64,000 nucleotides of DNA from Actinoplanes lobatus (GCF_014205215.1 NZ_JACHNC010000001.1:4035001-4099000), one strand, 5' to 3'; counted from the first letter of the stretch, positions 37,011-45,687 are shown. A program made the numbers and translations. The notes: generated by a model not told the origin, from the sequence alone.

Positions 37011-37067
37011 TGGTCCACCTCATCCCGCTGGAATTGGCTCTCGAACCGGACCATACCCGGGGGAACG

Positions 37068-38201
37068 ATGCTGTCCATGACACCCTCCGTTCGGGAATCC
37101 GCCGCCCCGCCGCGGACCGCGCGTCACGGCCTCGCCGGGGCGGCCGGCATGGTCTTCGTCGGCGGCAGCGTCGCGGTCTCCGGCCACCTCGCCGACGCGC
37201 CCCTGTTCACCGTGCAGGCCGCCCGGTACGGGGTGGCCTGCCTGCTCCTGCTCGGCTACGCCCGATGGGCCGGCACCCCCGTCCACCGGCCCCGCGGCCG
37301 CGAATGGCTCTGGCTGCTCGGCGTCACCCTGACCGGCCTGGTGATCTTCAACGTCGCCCTGATCCAGGGCTCCCGGCACGCCGAACCCGCGGTCATCGGT
37401 GTCGCCGTGGCCTGCGTGCCGATCGTCCTCGCCGCGGTCGGCCCACTCCTGGAAGGCCGCCGCCCGGCCGCCCGGGTACTGGCCGCCGCCACGGTGGTGA
37501 CCGCCGGCGCGGCCCTCGTGCAGGGGCTCGGCCGTACCGATGCCACCGGCGTGGCCTGGGCGGCCGTGACATTCGGCTGCGAGGCCGCCTTCACCCTGCT
37601 CGCGGTGCCGGTCCTGGGCCGGCACGGGCCGCTCGGCGTCTCCGCGCACGCCACCTGGCTGGGCGCCGCCGTGTTCGCCGCGATCGGCCTGACGGTCGAG
37701 GGCCCCGGCGCGGTCACCCGGCTCCACCTCGACGACGTCCTGGCCGGCGCCTATCTGGCCGTCCTGGTCACGGCCGTCGCGTTCCTGCTCTGGTACACGT
37801 GCGTGGCCGGCATCGGCTCCGGCCCCGCCGGCCTGCTCACCGGCGTGGCCCCCGTCGCGGCCGCCGTCACCGGCATGGCCCTCGGCGCCCCGTCCCCGGC
37901 CCCCTTGGTCTGGCTGGGCATAGCCACCGTAGCCGCCGGCCTGACCCTGGGCCTCTCCCACCGCCCCACCCCCACAACCACCCCTCCCACCCCTCCCGCT
38001 GCTCCCACCTCTCCCACCCCTCCCACCTCTCCCACCCCTCCGGCTGCTCCCACCTCTCCCGCTGGTCCCGCACCTGCCGCTGCTGCCGGAACTCCCACCC
38101 CTCCCGCTGCTCTCGGATCTCCCACGCCTCCCGCGCCTCCCGCTGCTCCCACGCCACCCGCGGCCCGGGCGGCGGCCGCAGGCGCCGTCCCGCGATCTTG
38201 A
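37068..38201 (+). CDS. EamA/DMT-family exporter with aberrant low-complexity tail
   Basis: Ten-helix drug/metabolite transporter (two EamA repeats) in residues about 20-305, ending VWLGIATVAAGLTLGLSHRP. It is probably an exporter of an amino acid or small metabolite, controlled by the divergent MocR regulator (inference). The remaining 72 or so residues are a Pro/Thr/Ala/Ser repeat (TPTTTPPTPPAAPTSPTPPT and similar) encoded by a C-rich tract. The last codons, Arg-Ser-stop, come from the first unit of the hairpin repeat array. The tail is therefore probably a product of repeat expansion at the 3' end, not part of the ancestral protein. Confidence 0.88.
   Translation: MLSMTPSVRESAAPPRTARHGLAGAAGMVFVGGSVAVSGHLADAPLFTVQAARYGVACLLLLGYARWAGTPVHRPRGREWLWLLGVTLTGLVIFNVALIQGSRHAEPAVIGVAVACVPIVLAAVGPLLEGRRPAARVLAAATVVTAGAALVQGLGRTDATGVAWAAVTFGCEAAFTLLAVPVLGRHGPLGVSAHATWLGAAVFAAIGLTVEGPGAVTRLHLDDVLAGAYLAVLVTAVAFLLWYTCVAGIGSGPAGLLTGVAPVAAAVTGMALGAPSPAPLVWLGIATVAAGLTLGLSHRPTPTTTPPTPPAAPTSPTPPTSPTPPAAPTSPAGPAPAAAAGTPTPPAALGSPTPPAPPAAPTPPAARAAAAGAVPRS
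37962..38160 (+). repeat. Polypyrimidine-rich low-complexity tract (G-rich on minus strand)
   Basis: Short imperfect repeats of CCCACCCCTCCC and CCCACCTCTCCC type fill about 200 bp. The complementary strand carries many GGG runs at short intervals, able in principle to form G-quadruplexes. It lies inside the 3' end of the EamA gene and borders the hairpin array. Confidence 0.8.
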
Positions 38202-39060
38202 ACGCTTTCCCACCGGCTGCGGTGGCCAACCGTCCAAGATCGTGGGCCGGGGAGGCGTGCCCGGCCAGGTGCCCGCCAGCCCTCCGGGCGCTTCCGCGAT
38301 CTTGGATGCTTTCTCACCGGTTGCGGTGGCTAATCGTCCAAGATCGTGGGCCGGGGAGGCGTGCCCGGCCAGGTGCCTGCCAGCCCGCCAAGCGCTTCCG
38401 CGATCTTGAACGCTTTCCCGCCGGCTGCGGTGGCCAATCGTCCAAGATCGTGGGCCGGGGAGGCGTGCCCGGCCAGGTGCCTGCCAGCCCGCCAAGCGCT
38501 TCCGCGATCTTGAACGCTTTCCCGCCGGCTGCGGTGGCCAATCGTCCAAGATCGTGGGCCGGGGAGGCGTGCCCGGCCAGGTGCCCGCCAGCCCTCCGGG
38601 CGCTTCCGCGATCTTGGACGCTTTCTCACCGGCTGCGGTGGCCAATCGTCCAAGATTGCGGTCGTGGGGAGGGGCGCTCGGCGCGTTTGCCCGCCAGCCC
38701 TCCGGGGCTTCCGCGATCTTGGACGTTCTGCCGCCGATGGTGGTGGCCAATCGTCCAAGATTGCGGCCACCGCCGCGGCGGCGGTAGCGGTAGTGGCGGT
38801 TGACGGTTGGCGGTTGGCGGTAGTGGCGGCGGCGGTGGCGGCTGGCGCGGTCCCTGCCGGCGCAGGCGTCCTTTCGCGATCTTGAGGGTTTCCCGCCGGT
38901 TGCGGTGGTCAATCGTCCAAGCGCGGGTCGTGGGGAGGGGCGCTCGGCGTGTTTGCCCGCTAGCGCGCCGGGCGCTTCGGCTGCACGCCGGCCCGCCGAG
39001 CGCTTTGGCGATCTTGGACGCCTTGCCGCCGGTTGCGGTGGGGAAACGTCCAAGATCGCG
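38191..39060. repeat. Array of about eight hairpin-forming direct repeats, 104-bp period
   Basis: Units begin CGCGATCTTG at 38191, 38295, 38399, 38503 and 38607 (exactly 104 bp apart). Diverged copies start at 38712, 38875 and about 39007. Each unit has the inverted repeat GATCTTGGACG ... CGTCCAAGATC around a smaller CACCG/CGGTG stem, and most have a second hairpin GGCCGGG/CCCGGCC. The period is not a multiple of three, so open frames across it are not genes. It fills the gap between the EamA and serine hydrolase genes. The organisation is REP/BIME-like. Confidence 0.9.
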
Positions 39061-39124
39061 GGAGGTGGGGTGGTGGGTGACTGCTGTGGTGGGTGGAGGC
39101 TGGGCCCGGTGGGGCGGCACGGGC

Positions 39125-39240
39125 GGGAGTGGGTGAGTGGTTGCGGAGGTGGCGGGAGTGGGTGAGTGGTTGCGGAGGTGGCGGGAGTGGGTGAGTGGTT
39201 GCGGAGGTGGCGGGAGTGGGTGAGTGGTCGCGGAGGTGGC
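39125..39240 (+). repeat. 29-bp minisatellite, four copies
   Basis: The unit GGGAGTGGGTGAGTGGTTGC followed by GGAGGTGGC repeats at 39125, 39154, 39183 and 39212 with one base change in the last copy. It is G-rich on the plus strand, mirroring the C-rich tract on the other side of the hairpin array. Confidence 0.95.
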
Positions 39241-39308
39241 GGGACGGGCGGGACGGGGTGGTTGCGGTTGGGGGGTGCGACGTCCGTACCGGGGATGGGG
39301 TTGGGGTT

Positions 39309-40646
39309 TCAGGCCAGATGGCTGGGGGCGCGGCTGTAGCGGAAGGTGGCGATGTCCAGGCGTTCGGCCGTGCCGTCGGGGTCGCGCAGGATGCGCAGGA
39401 TCTCGCCCTCGTTGTCGCCGGAGAGGCCGCGCCAACGGTCCGGGGCCTCGCGCGTGAAGCGGGTGCGATGGTTCGGGCCGGTCATGACGAGGGCGTCGCC
39501 GTCGGGGAGCAGTGAGTACTCGCGGCCCATCCACCACCAGCGGCCGCAGATCTCGGCGGCCTCGCCTTCGGGGGCCGCGGGCGGGCGCCACGCGGGGACG
39601 GGGGTGGGTTCGCTGTCCAGGGTGGCGGTGAGGGCCTCCAGGCTGACGTCCTTGATGCTGGTGCCGTCGAGGCCGTAGGCGTTGGCGAAGACGATGACGC
39701 CCATCCGGCTGCGGCGGTGTACGGCCAGATGCGCGACGTAGCCGGGCATCGAGCCGCCGTGCCCGGCGTAGACCCGCTCGCCGACCCGGTACAGCTGGGG
39801 GCCGAGGCCTTGCCCGGCGGTCCAGGACTCCAGGTCGCTGATGGCGACGGGCGTGCACATCTCGTCGACCGTCTCCCGGGCCAGGACGGCCGGCGCCGGA
39901 TCGGCCAGGAAGGCGGCCCATTTCGCCATGTCGGTGACCGTCGACCAGAGTTGCCCGGCGGGCGCCATGGCGCCGGTGTCCGGGCGCGGTTCCTCGTGCA
40001 GGGCGCCGCCGAGGGCGTGCTGCACCACATAGCCGCGGGCGTACGGTTCGACCGGCGCGTACGTGGTGCGCTTCATGCCGAGCGGGTCGAGGAGGCGTTT
40101 GCCGGCGAGTTCCGCCCAGCCCATGCCGGTGACCCGTTCGAGGACCGCGCCGAGCAGACCGTAGGCCAGGTTGGAGTAGCGGTAGCGGCGGTACGGCGGC
40201 CCGGCCAGCTTCTCGTAGGTGAGCTCGGCCAGCAGCTTGTCCACGTCGCCGCCGGGGTTGCGTTCCCACCACGGGCCGTCCGGCTCGCGTTGCAGGCCGG
40301 AGACGTGCCCGAGCAGCTGGCGCAGGGTCACGCCGCCGATCGGGGTGCCCGGCAGGTGCCGGTAGAGCAGGTCGTCGAGGGCGAAGAAGCCCTCGTCGCG
40401 CAGCTGCATCACCAGGGTCGCGGTGATCGTCTTGGTGATCGAGCCGAGCCGGTACTGGGTCTTCGGGTCCGGGCGGGGCTGTTCGCCGGCGCCCGCGAAG
40501 TGCAGGACGGCGCGGTCGCGGACGACGGCCAGGGCGAGCGACGGCACCCGGCCGGTGGACTGTGCCCGGGCGGCGATTCCGTCGATCCGGCGGACGGTCT
40601 CCGGTAGCAGCGTCACGGTGGGTTCCCTCCCCTGCGGCGAACTCAT
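39309..40646 (-). CDS. Serine hydrolase, beta-lactamase/DD-peptidase (class C) family
   Basis: A 445-residue penicillin-binding-protein-like hydrolase. The nucleophile is Ser69 in GSITKTITA (S-x-x-K with Lys72), the second motif is Y-S-N in YRYSNLAYG, and the third is HGG in YAGHGGSMPG. No signal peptide is evident, so it is probably an intracellular esterase or peptidase rather than a lactamase. A C-terminal domain of about 90 residues is beta-rich. Divergent from nfeD. Its stop borders the repeat-rich region. Confidence 0.9.
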   Translation of the reverse strand: MSSPQGREPTVTLLPETVRRIDGIAARAQSTGRVPSLALAVVRDRAVLHFAGAGEQPRPDPKTQYRLGSITKTITATLVMQLRDEGFFALDDLLYRHLPGTPIGGVTLRQLLGHVSGLQREPDGPWWERNPGGDVDKLLAELTYEKLAGPPYRRYRYSNLAYGLLGAVLERVTGMGWAELAGKRLLDPLGMKRTTYAPVEPYARGYVVQHALGGALHEEPRPDTGAMAPAGQLWSTVTDMAKWAAFLADPAPAVLARETVDEMCTPVAISDLESWTAGQGLGPQLYRVGERVYAGHGGSMPGYVAHLAVHRRSRMGVIVFANAYGLDGTSIKDVSLEALTATLDSEPTPVPAWRPPAAPEGEAAEICGRWWWMGREYSLLPDGDALVMTGPNHRTRFTREAPDRWRGLSGDNEGEILRILRDPDGTAERLDIATFRYSRAPSHLA

Positions 40647-40715
40647 GGGTCTAACTGTTTGAACCGGATTCGGCTACGGTCGCCGTGGGTGCATGGGCGT
40701 GTCACGATCGGTGTT

Positions 40716-41165
40716 GTGGAAGCCGTGCTCTGGGTCATCCTCGCCGTGGTCCTGGCGATCGCCGAGGCCTTCACCGCGACGATTCTGGTCATATTCTTCG
40801 CCGCCGGTGCTCTGGCCGCGGCTGGTGCTGCCGCGCTCGGCGCGGACCTGGTGGTCCAGGTGATCGTCTTCGCCGTGGTGTCCGGGCTCTCGGTCGGTGC
40901 GCTGCGCCCGATCATCATGCGGCACGCCCGCCCCGCCCTGGAGACTGGGGAGCGCCCGTTCGGGATCGAGGCGATCGAGGGTTCCCGCGGGACCGTGGTC
41001 GAGGAGGTCTCCGCCGACCACGGCATGGTCAAGATCGACGGCGAGCTGTGGCAGGCCCGCTCGGTCGACGGCCAGGAGGTCTTTCTTCCGGGAGTGCATG
41101 TCCGGGTCGTCAAGGTGCGTGGCGCGACCGTCCAGGTGTGGCACGACGACCTGCCCGATCTTTAA
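40716..41165 (+). CDS. NfeD-family membrane protein
   Basis: A 149-residue short NfeD: two or three N-terminal transmembrane helices (AVLWVILAVVLAIAEAFTAT, then a second hairpin) and a C-terminal OB-fold domain (GSRGTVVEEVSADHGMVKID to VHVRVVKVRG). NfeD proteins partner with SPFH/stomatin proteins in membrane microdomains, and the next gene is SPFH. I chose GTG 40716; longer in-frame starts add a non-homologous arginine-rich stretch. The 3' end is tandemly repeated (see 41145-41213). Confidence 0.88.
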   Translation: MEAVLWVILAVVLAIAEAFTATILVIFFAAGALAAAGAAALGADLVVQVIVFAVVSGLSVGALRPIIMRHARPALETGERPFGIEAIEGSRGTVVEEVSADHGMVKIDGELWQARSVDGQEVFLPGVHVRVVKVRGATVQVWHDDLPDL

Positions 41166-41213
41166 GCGACGACCTGCCCGATCTTTGAGCGACGACCTGC
41201 CCGATCTATAGAA
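41145..41213 (+). repeat. Three tandem 23-bp copies of the nfeD 3' end including its stop
   Basis: GACGACCTGCCCGATCTTTA then AGC repeats at 41145, 41168 and 41191 with few changes. Only the first copy is coding: it encodes the final Asp-Asp-Leu-Pro-Asp-Leu and the TAA. The other two lie between nfeD and the SPFH gene ribosome-binding site. Confidence 0.95.
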
Positions 41214-41224
41214 GGAGTGGGGTT

Positions 41225-42331
41225 GTGGAGCAAATCGTCCTGATCCTCGTCATAGCCATCGTCGTGCTCGTGGTGACCACGCTCGTCAAGTCGTTCCGGA
41301 TCGTCCCGCAGCAGCGGATGGACGTCATCGAGCGGCTCGGGAAGTACCAGCGCACCCTCTCGCCCGGCCTCAACCTGCTGGTGCCGTTCGTCGACTCGGT
41401 ACGCACCAAGGTCGACATGCGCGAGCAGGTGGTCTCCTTCCCGCCGCAACCGGTGATCACCTCGGACAACCTGGTCGTCTCGATCGACACGGTGCTCTAC
41501 TTCAAGGTGGTCGACCCGGTCCGGGCGACGTACGAGATCTCCCACTTCCTCCAGGCCATCGAGCAGCTGACCGTCACCACCCTGCGCAACGTGATCGGCT
41601 CACTGGACCTGGAGCGGGCGCTGACCAGCCGCGAGGAGATCAACCGGCACCTGTCCGGGGTGCTGGACGAGACCACCGGCCGCTGGGGCATCAAGGTGAC
41701 CCGGGTCGAGATCAAGGCGATCGAGCCGCCGCCGAGCATCCGCGACTCGATGGAGAAGCAGATGCGCGCCGAGCGGGACCGGCGGGCCGCCATCCTCAAC
41801 GCCGAGGGCCACAAGCAGGCGCAGATCCTCACGGCCGAGGGCGAGAAGCAGGCCGCCGTGCTCCGCGCCGACGGTGACCGGCAGGCCCGGATCCTCCAGG
41901 CGGAGGGCCAGGCGAAGGCGATCCGGACCGTCTTCGACGCGATCCACCAGGCCAACCCGTCGCAGAAGGTGCTCGCCTACCAGTACCTTCAATCGCTTCC
42001 GCAGATCGCCAACGGCACCGCCAACAAGGTGTGGATCCTGCCGACCGAGCTCACCAAGGCGCTGGAGGGGCTGGGTGGGGCGCTCGGCGGCCTGGCGAAC
42101 ATGGTGGGTGACGAGCCCCGGCAGGAGGTGGACGCGAGCGCCGTCGAGCGGGAGGCCGCGGCCGCCGCCGAAGCCGCCGCGGCCGAGGCCCGCCGGGTCG
42201 ACGAGGCGGTGCGGGAGGCCGAGGCGGAGGCCTCCGGGCGGCCGGGACTGCCCGCCCCCGACGTGATCCCGCCGACCGCGGCGCTCGGCAGCGCCGACTA
42301 CGACGGAGTGCAGCACATCGAAAAACACTGA
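41225..42331 (+). CDS. SPFH/Band 7 (stomatin-like) protein
   Basis: A 368-residue membrane scaffold protein. An N-terminal membrane helix (residues 4-23) is followed by the SPFH domain (RIVPQQRMDVIERLGKYQRT, RTKVDMREQVVSFPPQPVIT) and a long coiled-coil (residues 170-240) with repeated AEG/EKQA motifs. An Ala/Glu-rich segment (about 300-335) and an acidic tail complete it. It forms oligomers that organise membrane microdomains, working with NfeD upstream. GTG 41225 has GAAGGAG upstream. Confidence 0.93.
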   Translation: MEQIVLILVIAIVVLVVTTLVKSFRIVPQQRMDVIERLGKYQRTLSPGLNLLVPFVDSVRTKVDMREQVVSFPPQPVITSDNLVVSIDTVLYFKVVDPVRATYEISHFLQAIEQLTVTTLRNVIGSLDLERALTSREEINRHLSGVLDETTGRWGIKVTRVEIKAIEPPPSIRDSMEKQMRAERDRRAAILNAEGHKQAQILTAEGEKQAAVLRADGDRQARILQAEGQAKAIRTVFDAIHQANPSQKVLAYQYLQSLPQIANGTANKVWILPTELTKALEGLGGALGGLANMVGDEPRQEVDASAVEREAAAAAEAAAAEARRVDEAVREAEAEASGRPGLPAPDVIPPTAALGSADYDGVQHIEKH

Positions 42332-42453
42332 CTTTTCCGGCTTTTGTGAGATCCGCCGCAATCGACGGTGACTCTTTGGCATGCTTCGCAGCAGGATTCC
42401 CGACCGGTGCCCCCGGCCGCTCGGCTTGTTGCCCCAGCTAACGAGGCGGAGCC

Positions 42454-43122
42454 ATGAGCATCAGCGAGCGCCAGACGGCGAGCGGCCGACCTTTGCGGGT
42501 CGCACCGGCGTGGGTCGGCGCCCCGACCACGACCGAGGAGGACACACACCTCCTGCCGGTACGGGACGCCGTCTGGATCTGGTCGGTCCGCCGGTACGCC
42601 CGGCTGGCCCTGTGGGCGCTCCCGGCCGCCGCGGTGTTCTACGGCTGGCTCACCCTCGGAGTCCTGGGCGTCCCCGGCCCGCTCGCCGTCGGCCTGCTCG
42701 CCGGGTGGCTCGCCATGATCTCCCTGATCGCGCTGGCCGGGCTGCTCGCCGGGTCCCGTACCCGGCGGTGCGCCCTGGCCGGGCTGCTGACCACGCTGGC
42801 CGGCGCCACCCTGCTGCTGCCGGTGGCCGCCCTGCCGGAGGACGCCGTGGTGGCGAGCGCGCCGATGGTCGCCGGGCACGTCGACGGCCTGCTCACCGTC
42901 GCCGCGGCGGTGTGCGGCGCCGGGATGCTGCTGCTCGGCTGGGCGGTGTTCCGTTCCAAACTCGTCAACCCCGCCGACGGGGTGCTGCTGATGCTCGCGG
43001 CGCTGGCGATGGGTGCGGGCACGTCCGTGGACCAGCCCGTACCGACCGTCGGCGCCCTTCTCGCGCTGGCCGCCGGCATGGGCCTGGCCTGGACCGGCGG
43101 CCGCCTCGTACCCCGTTCCTGA
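42454..43122 (+). CDS. Six-helix membrane protein of unknown function
   Basis: The 222-residue protein has a 45-residue cytoplasmic N-terminus and about six transmembrane helices (for example LALWALPAAAVFYGWLTLGV and GLLAGWLAMISLIALAGLLA). No charged residues inside helices or transport motifs identify a function. ATG 42454 follows GAGGCGGAG. It may share a transcript with the SPFH gene 122 bp upstream. Convergent with the TrmH-like gene with 1 bp between stops. Confidence 0.75.
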   Translation: MSISERQTASGRPLRVAPAWVGAPTTTEEDTHLLPVRDAVWIWSVRRYARLALWALPAAAVFYGWLTLGVLGVPGPLAVGLLAGWLAMISLIALAGLLAGSRTRRCALAGLLTTLAGATLLLPVAALPEDAVVASAPMVAGHVDGLLTVAAAVCGAGMLLLGWAVFRSKLVNPADGVLLMLAALAMGAGTSVDQPVPTVGALLALAAGMGLAWTGGRLVPRS

Positions 43123-43123
43123 G

Positions 43124-43918
43124 TCAGCGCGTGATCTCGTAGAACCCGATCGCCGCCGCGGTCGCCACGTTCAGCGAGTCCACCCCGTTGTGCATCGGGA
43201 TCACCACCCGGGCGTCGGCCGCCTCCAGGGCGGTACGCGTCAACCCGGGCCCCTCCGCGCCGAGCAGCAGCGCGGGCCGCTCCCGCTGGGCCGGGGTCAG
43301 GCCGGCGATCGACACGGCGCCCTCGCCCGGAGTCATCGCCAGCAGGCTGAACCCGGCCGCCCGGATCGCCTTGAGGGTGCCCGGCCAGTCGTCCGACTTC
43401 GCGTACGGGATGGCGAACACCTCACCCATGCTGACCCGTACCGCCCGGCGGTAGAGCGGGTCCGCGCAGTTCGGCGACAGGACCACGGCGTCGATGCCGA
43501 GCGCCGCCGCGCTCCGGAACAGCGCACCCAGGTTGGTGTGCGTGTTCAGCCCCTCCAGGACGGCCAGGCTGCGCGCCCCGGCGAGCATCTCCTCCATCAC
43601 CGGCAGCTCCCGCCGGTGGAACGACGCCAGGATGCCCCGGTGCACGTGGAACCCGGTGATCGACTCCAGCACCGGCGGCGGAGCGGTGTAGAGCGGCGCC
43701 TCCGGCGGCAGCCCGGTCAGCTGATCGGCGCGCTTCTCGTCGACCAGGGCCGAGCGCATCCGGTAGCCGGCCCGCAGCGCCCGCTGGATGACCAGCTCCC
43801 CCTCGGCGATGAACAGACCGTTCGGCGGTTCCCACCGGGTTCGCAGCTCGACGTCGGTGAGGGCTAGATAGTCGCCGATCCGTGGATCGTCCGGGCTGGT
43901 GATACTGAGTGCAGGCAC
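43124..43918 (-). CDS. SpoU/TrmH-family RNA 2'-O-methyltransferase
   Basis: A 264-residue SPOUT methyltransferase transferring methyl from SAM to a ribose 2'-OH in tRNA or rRNA. An N-terminal substrate-binding domain (LFIAEGELVIQRALRAGYRM) precedes the knotted domain. The three SpoU motifs are HTNLGALFRSAAALG (catalytic Arg), LLGAEGPGLT and IPMHNGVDSLNVATAAAI. The RNA target is not deducible. Divergent from the flavin reductase gene. Confidence 0.93.
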   Translation of the reverse strand: MPALSITSPDDPRIGDYLALTDVELRTRWEPPNGLFIAEGELVIQRALRAGYRMRSALVDEKRADQLTGLPPEAPLYTAPPPVLESITGFHVHRGILASFHRRELPVMEEMLAGARSLAVLEGLNTHTNLGALFRSAAALGIDAVVLSPNCADPLYRRAVRVSMGEVFAIPYAKSDDWPGTLKAIRAAGFSLLAMTPGEGAVSIAGLTPAQRERPALLLGAEGPGLTRTALEAADARVVIPMHNGVDSLNVATAAAIGFYEITR

Positions 43919-43973
43919 ACCGGCATTATTCGCGGGGTAGGGTCACCCTTGTCGAGTTCGCCGGGGGTGATCC

Positions 43974-45554
43974 GTGTCGGATCCGCATCTGCTCGCCCTG
44001 CTGCGTGCCATCCGGCTGCGCCAGAACGCGCCGGACGCCGCCGCCGCCGGAGTGGCCGATGCCGACGCCGCGCTCTCCGAGATCCCCTTTCCGAACCAGG
44101 CCGACGACGAGGAGGAGACCGACGTGCCCCCGTCGCACCAGCCCGGCGGCGGCTTGCTCTGGCGCGGCGATCCCGGCGACACGATCGGCCGCTCCAGCTT
44201 TCAGGCCCGGTACGGCCCCGACCGGGGAATCCCACCGATCGGGGCCGTCCCGTCCGGCCCGACCGGCCCGGTGCCGAACATCCCGCCGGTCGCCCCGGCC
44301 CGCCGGATCGGCGGGCCCGCCACCGAGTTCCCGCCACCCCAACCCCAGACGACGACCGGTGACCATCCGGGCCGCCGCCGTCCCGGGGTGCCCGGCAAGC
44401 GCGGCACGCCCCGGCCCGACGGCGTCGACCCGGCCGACCGCCAGGCGCTGCGCGACACCCAGCGGCTGCTCAGTGCGAGCCTCGACGCCGCGGGCGGCAT
44501 CGACGAGGTCGCCGGCCGGCTCTGGCGGGCCCTGGGGCAGGCGCAATCGCCCCTGCTCGAGGCGCTCCCCGGCACCCCGGAGACACAGCGCGCCCAGCTG
44601 GCCCGCGCGCTCACCTGGCTGGTCCGCCGGCTGGACGACCCGCCGGCCCTGGTCGCCGGCTGCATCCAGCTCGGTGCGGTGCTCGCCGAGTGCGGCATCC
44701 CGTGGACCCGGCTCCGGGTGGTCGGCGCCGCGCTGGCCGAGGCGATGCGCGCGGGGATGGCCCCGGGCGCCTGGCGGCAGGACTTCGACCAGGCCTGGCG
44801 CTGGACGTGGCAGCACATCTACGAGTGGCTGGTGCACGGCGGGACGCTCGTCGCGTACCAGCCGACCGTCTGGCCCGCCGAGGTGATCGAGCACGACGTG
44901 CGCCGCCGTGACCTCGCGGTGATCACGTTGCGGCCGTCGCTGCCGCTGTCGTTCCGCCCCGGTCAGTACACCCGGGTCGAGGTCGACGCCGTGCCCGGGG
45001 TCCGGCGGCCGTACTCGCTGGCCGGCGCCCCGCACCGGGACGAGCTGATCGAGCTGCACGTGCGGGCGAAGACGGAGACCGGCGTCAGCGGCACCCTCGT
45101 GCACCACACCCGCGCCGGCGACCTGGTCCGCCTGACCCGCGCCGAGGGCGACATGGGCCTCCCCGCGGAACCGGACCGCGGCATCCTCATGATCGCCGGC
45201 GACACCGGTGTGGCCCCGATGAAGGCCATGCTCGCCGAGATCGCCGCCACCGGCGACACCCGGCCGGCCGTCCTGTTCTGGGGCGTCCGCGACCGGACCG
45301 AGCTCTACGACATCGAGGCCCTCACCGAGCTGGCCGCCCGGTCGCCGCGCGCCGCGGTGGTCCCGGTGGTGGCCGAGGGCGATCCCGGGCCCTACGAGTC
45401 CGGCCTGGTCACCGACGTGGTCGCCGCCTTCGGCGAGTGGTCCCGCTTCGAGGTCTACCTGGCCGGGCCGCCGCTCATGCTGGCCAACACCAGCGTGGCG
45501 CTGCACCGGCTCGGCGTGGATGCCGCGCGCATCCATCACGACACACCCCAATAG
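43974..45554 (+). CDS. Globin-like/FAD-NAD reductase fusion with long disordered N-terminus
   Basis: A 526-residue protein. Residues 1-160 are Pro/Gly/Asp-rich and probably disordered. Residues about 160-295 look like a divergent globin domain (AGGIDEVAGRLWRALGQAQS, later RVVGAALAEAMRAGMAPGAW). From 300 it is a ferredoxin-reductase module with RPYSLAGAP (FAD), and GDTGVAPMKAML and YLAGPPLML (NAD). The architecture resembles flavohaemoglobin. However, the expected Lys-His of helix F appears replaced by LAECGIPW, so the haem ligand seems absent (visual alignment only). The globin part may be a haem-free remnant or a redox partner-binding domain. Confidence 0.8.
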   Translation: MSDPHLLALLRAIRLRQNAPDAAAAGVADADAALSEIPFPNQADDEEETDVPPSHQPGGGLLWRGDPGDTIGRSSFQARYGPDRGIPPIGAVPSGPTGPVPNIPPVAPARRIGGPATEFPPPQPQTTTGDHPGRRRPGVPGKRGTPRPDGVDPADRQALRDTQRLLSASLDAAGGIDEVAGRLWRALGQAQSPLLEALPGTPETQRAQLARALTWLVRRLDDPPALVAGCIQLGAVLAECGIPWTRLRVVGAALAEAMRAGMAPGAWRQDFDQAWRWTWQHIYEWLVHGGTLVAYQPTVWPAEVIEHDVRRRDLAVITLRPSLPLSFRPGQYTRVEVDAVPGVRRPYSLAGAPHRDELIELHVRAKTETGVSGTLVHHTRAGDLVRLTRAEGDMGLPAEPDRGILMIAGDTGVAPMKAMLAEIAATGDTRPAVLFWGVRDRTELYDIEALTELAARSPRAAVVPVVAEGDPGPYESGLVTDVVAAFGEWSRFEVYLAGPPLMLANTSVALHRLGVDAARIHHDTPQ

Positions 45555-45687
45555 GCCCATTTTCGGTACGCTGCTCGCCGCACCCGACCGCACCACGGCC
45601 GTTCCGCCCCGCCCCGCGATGCCACCGCGCCGTCGCGGCCGTAACGCGCCCTTCCGGCGTGTCGCGTTCCCTCACGCGACCCCGCGG

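Noticed and set aside
37020..39053. A long minus-strand open frame with apparent protein repeats
   Set aside because: It is antisense to the EamA gene and crosses the 104-bp array; the period is not a multiple of three and the product is Arg/Pro/Gly-rich.
38191..39060. CRISPR array
   Set aside because: The spacers are as conserved as the repeats, the unit is 104 bp with large hairpins, and no cas gene is near.
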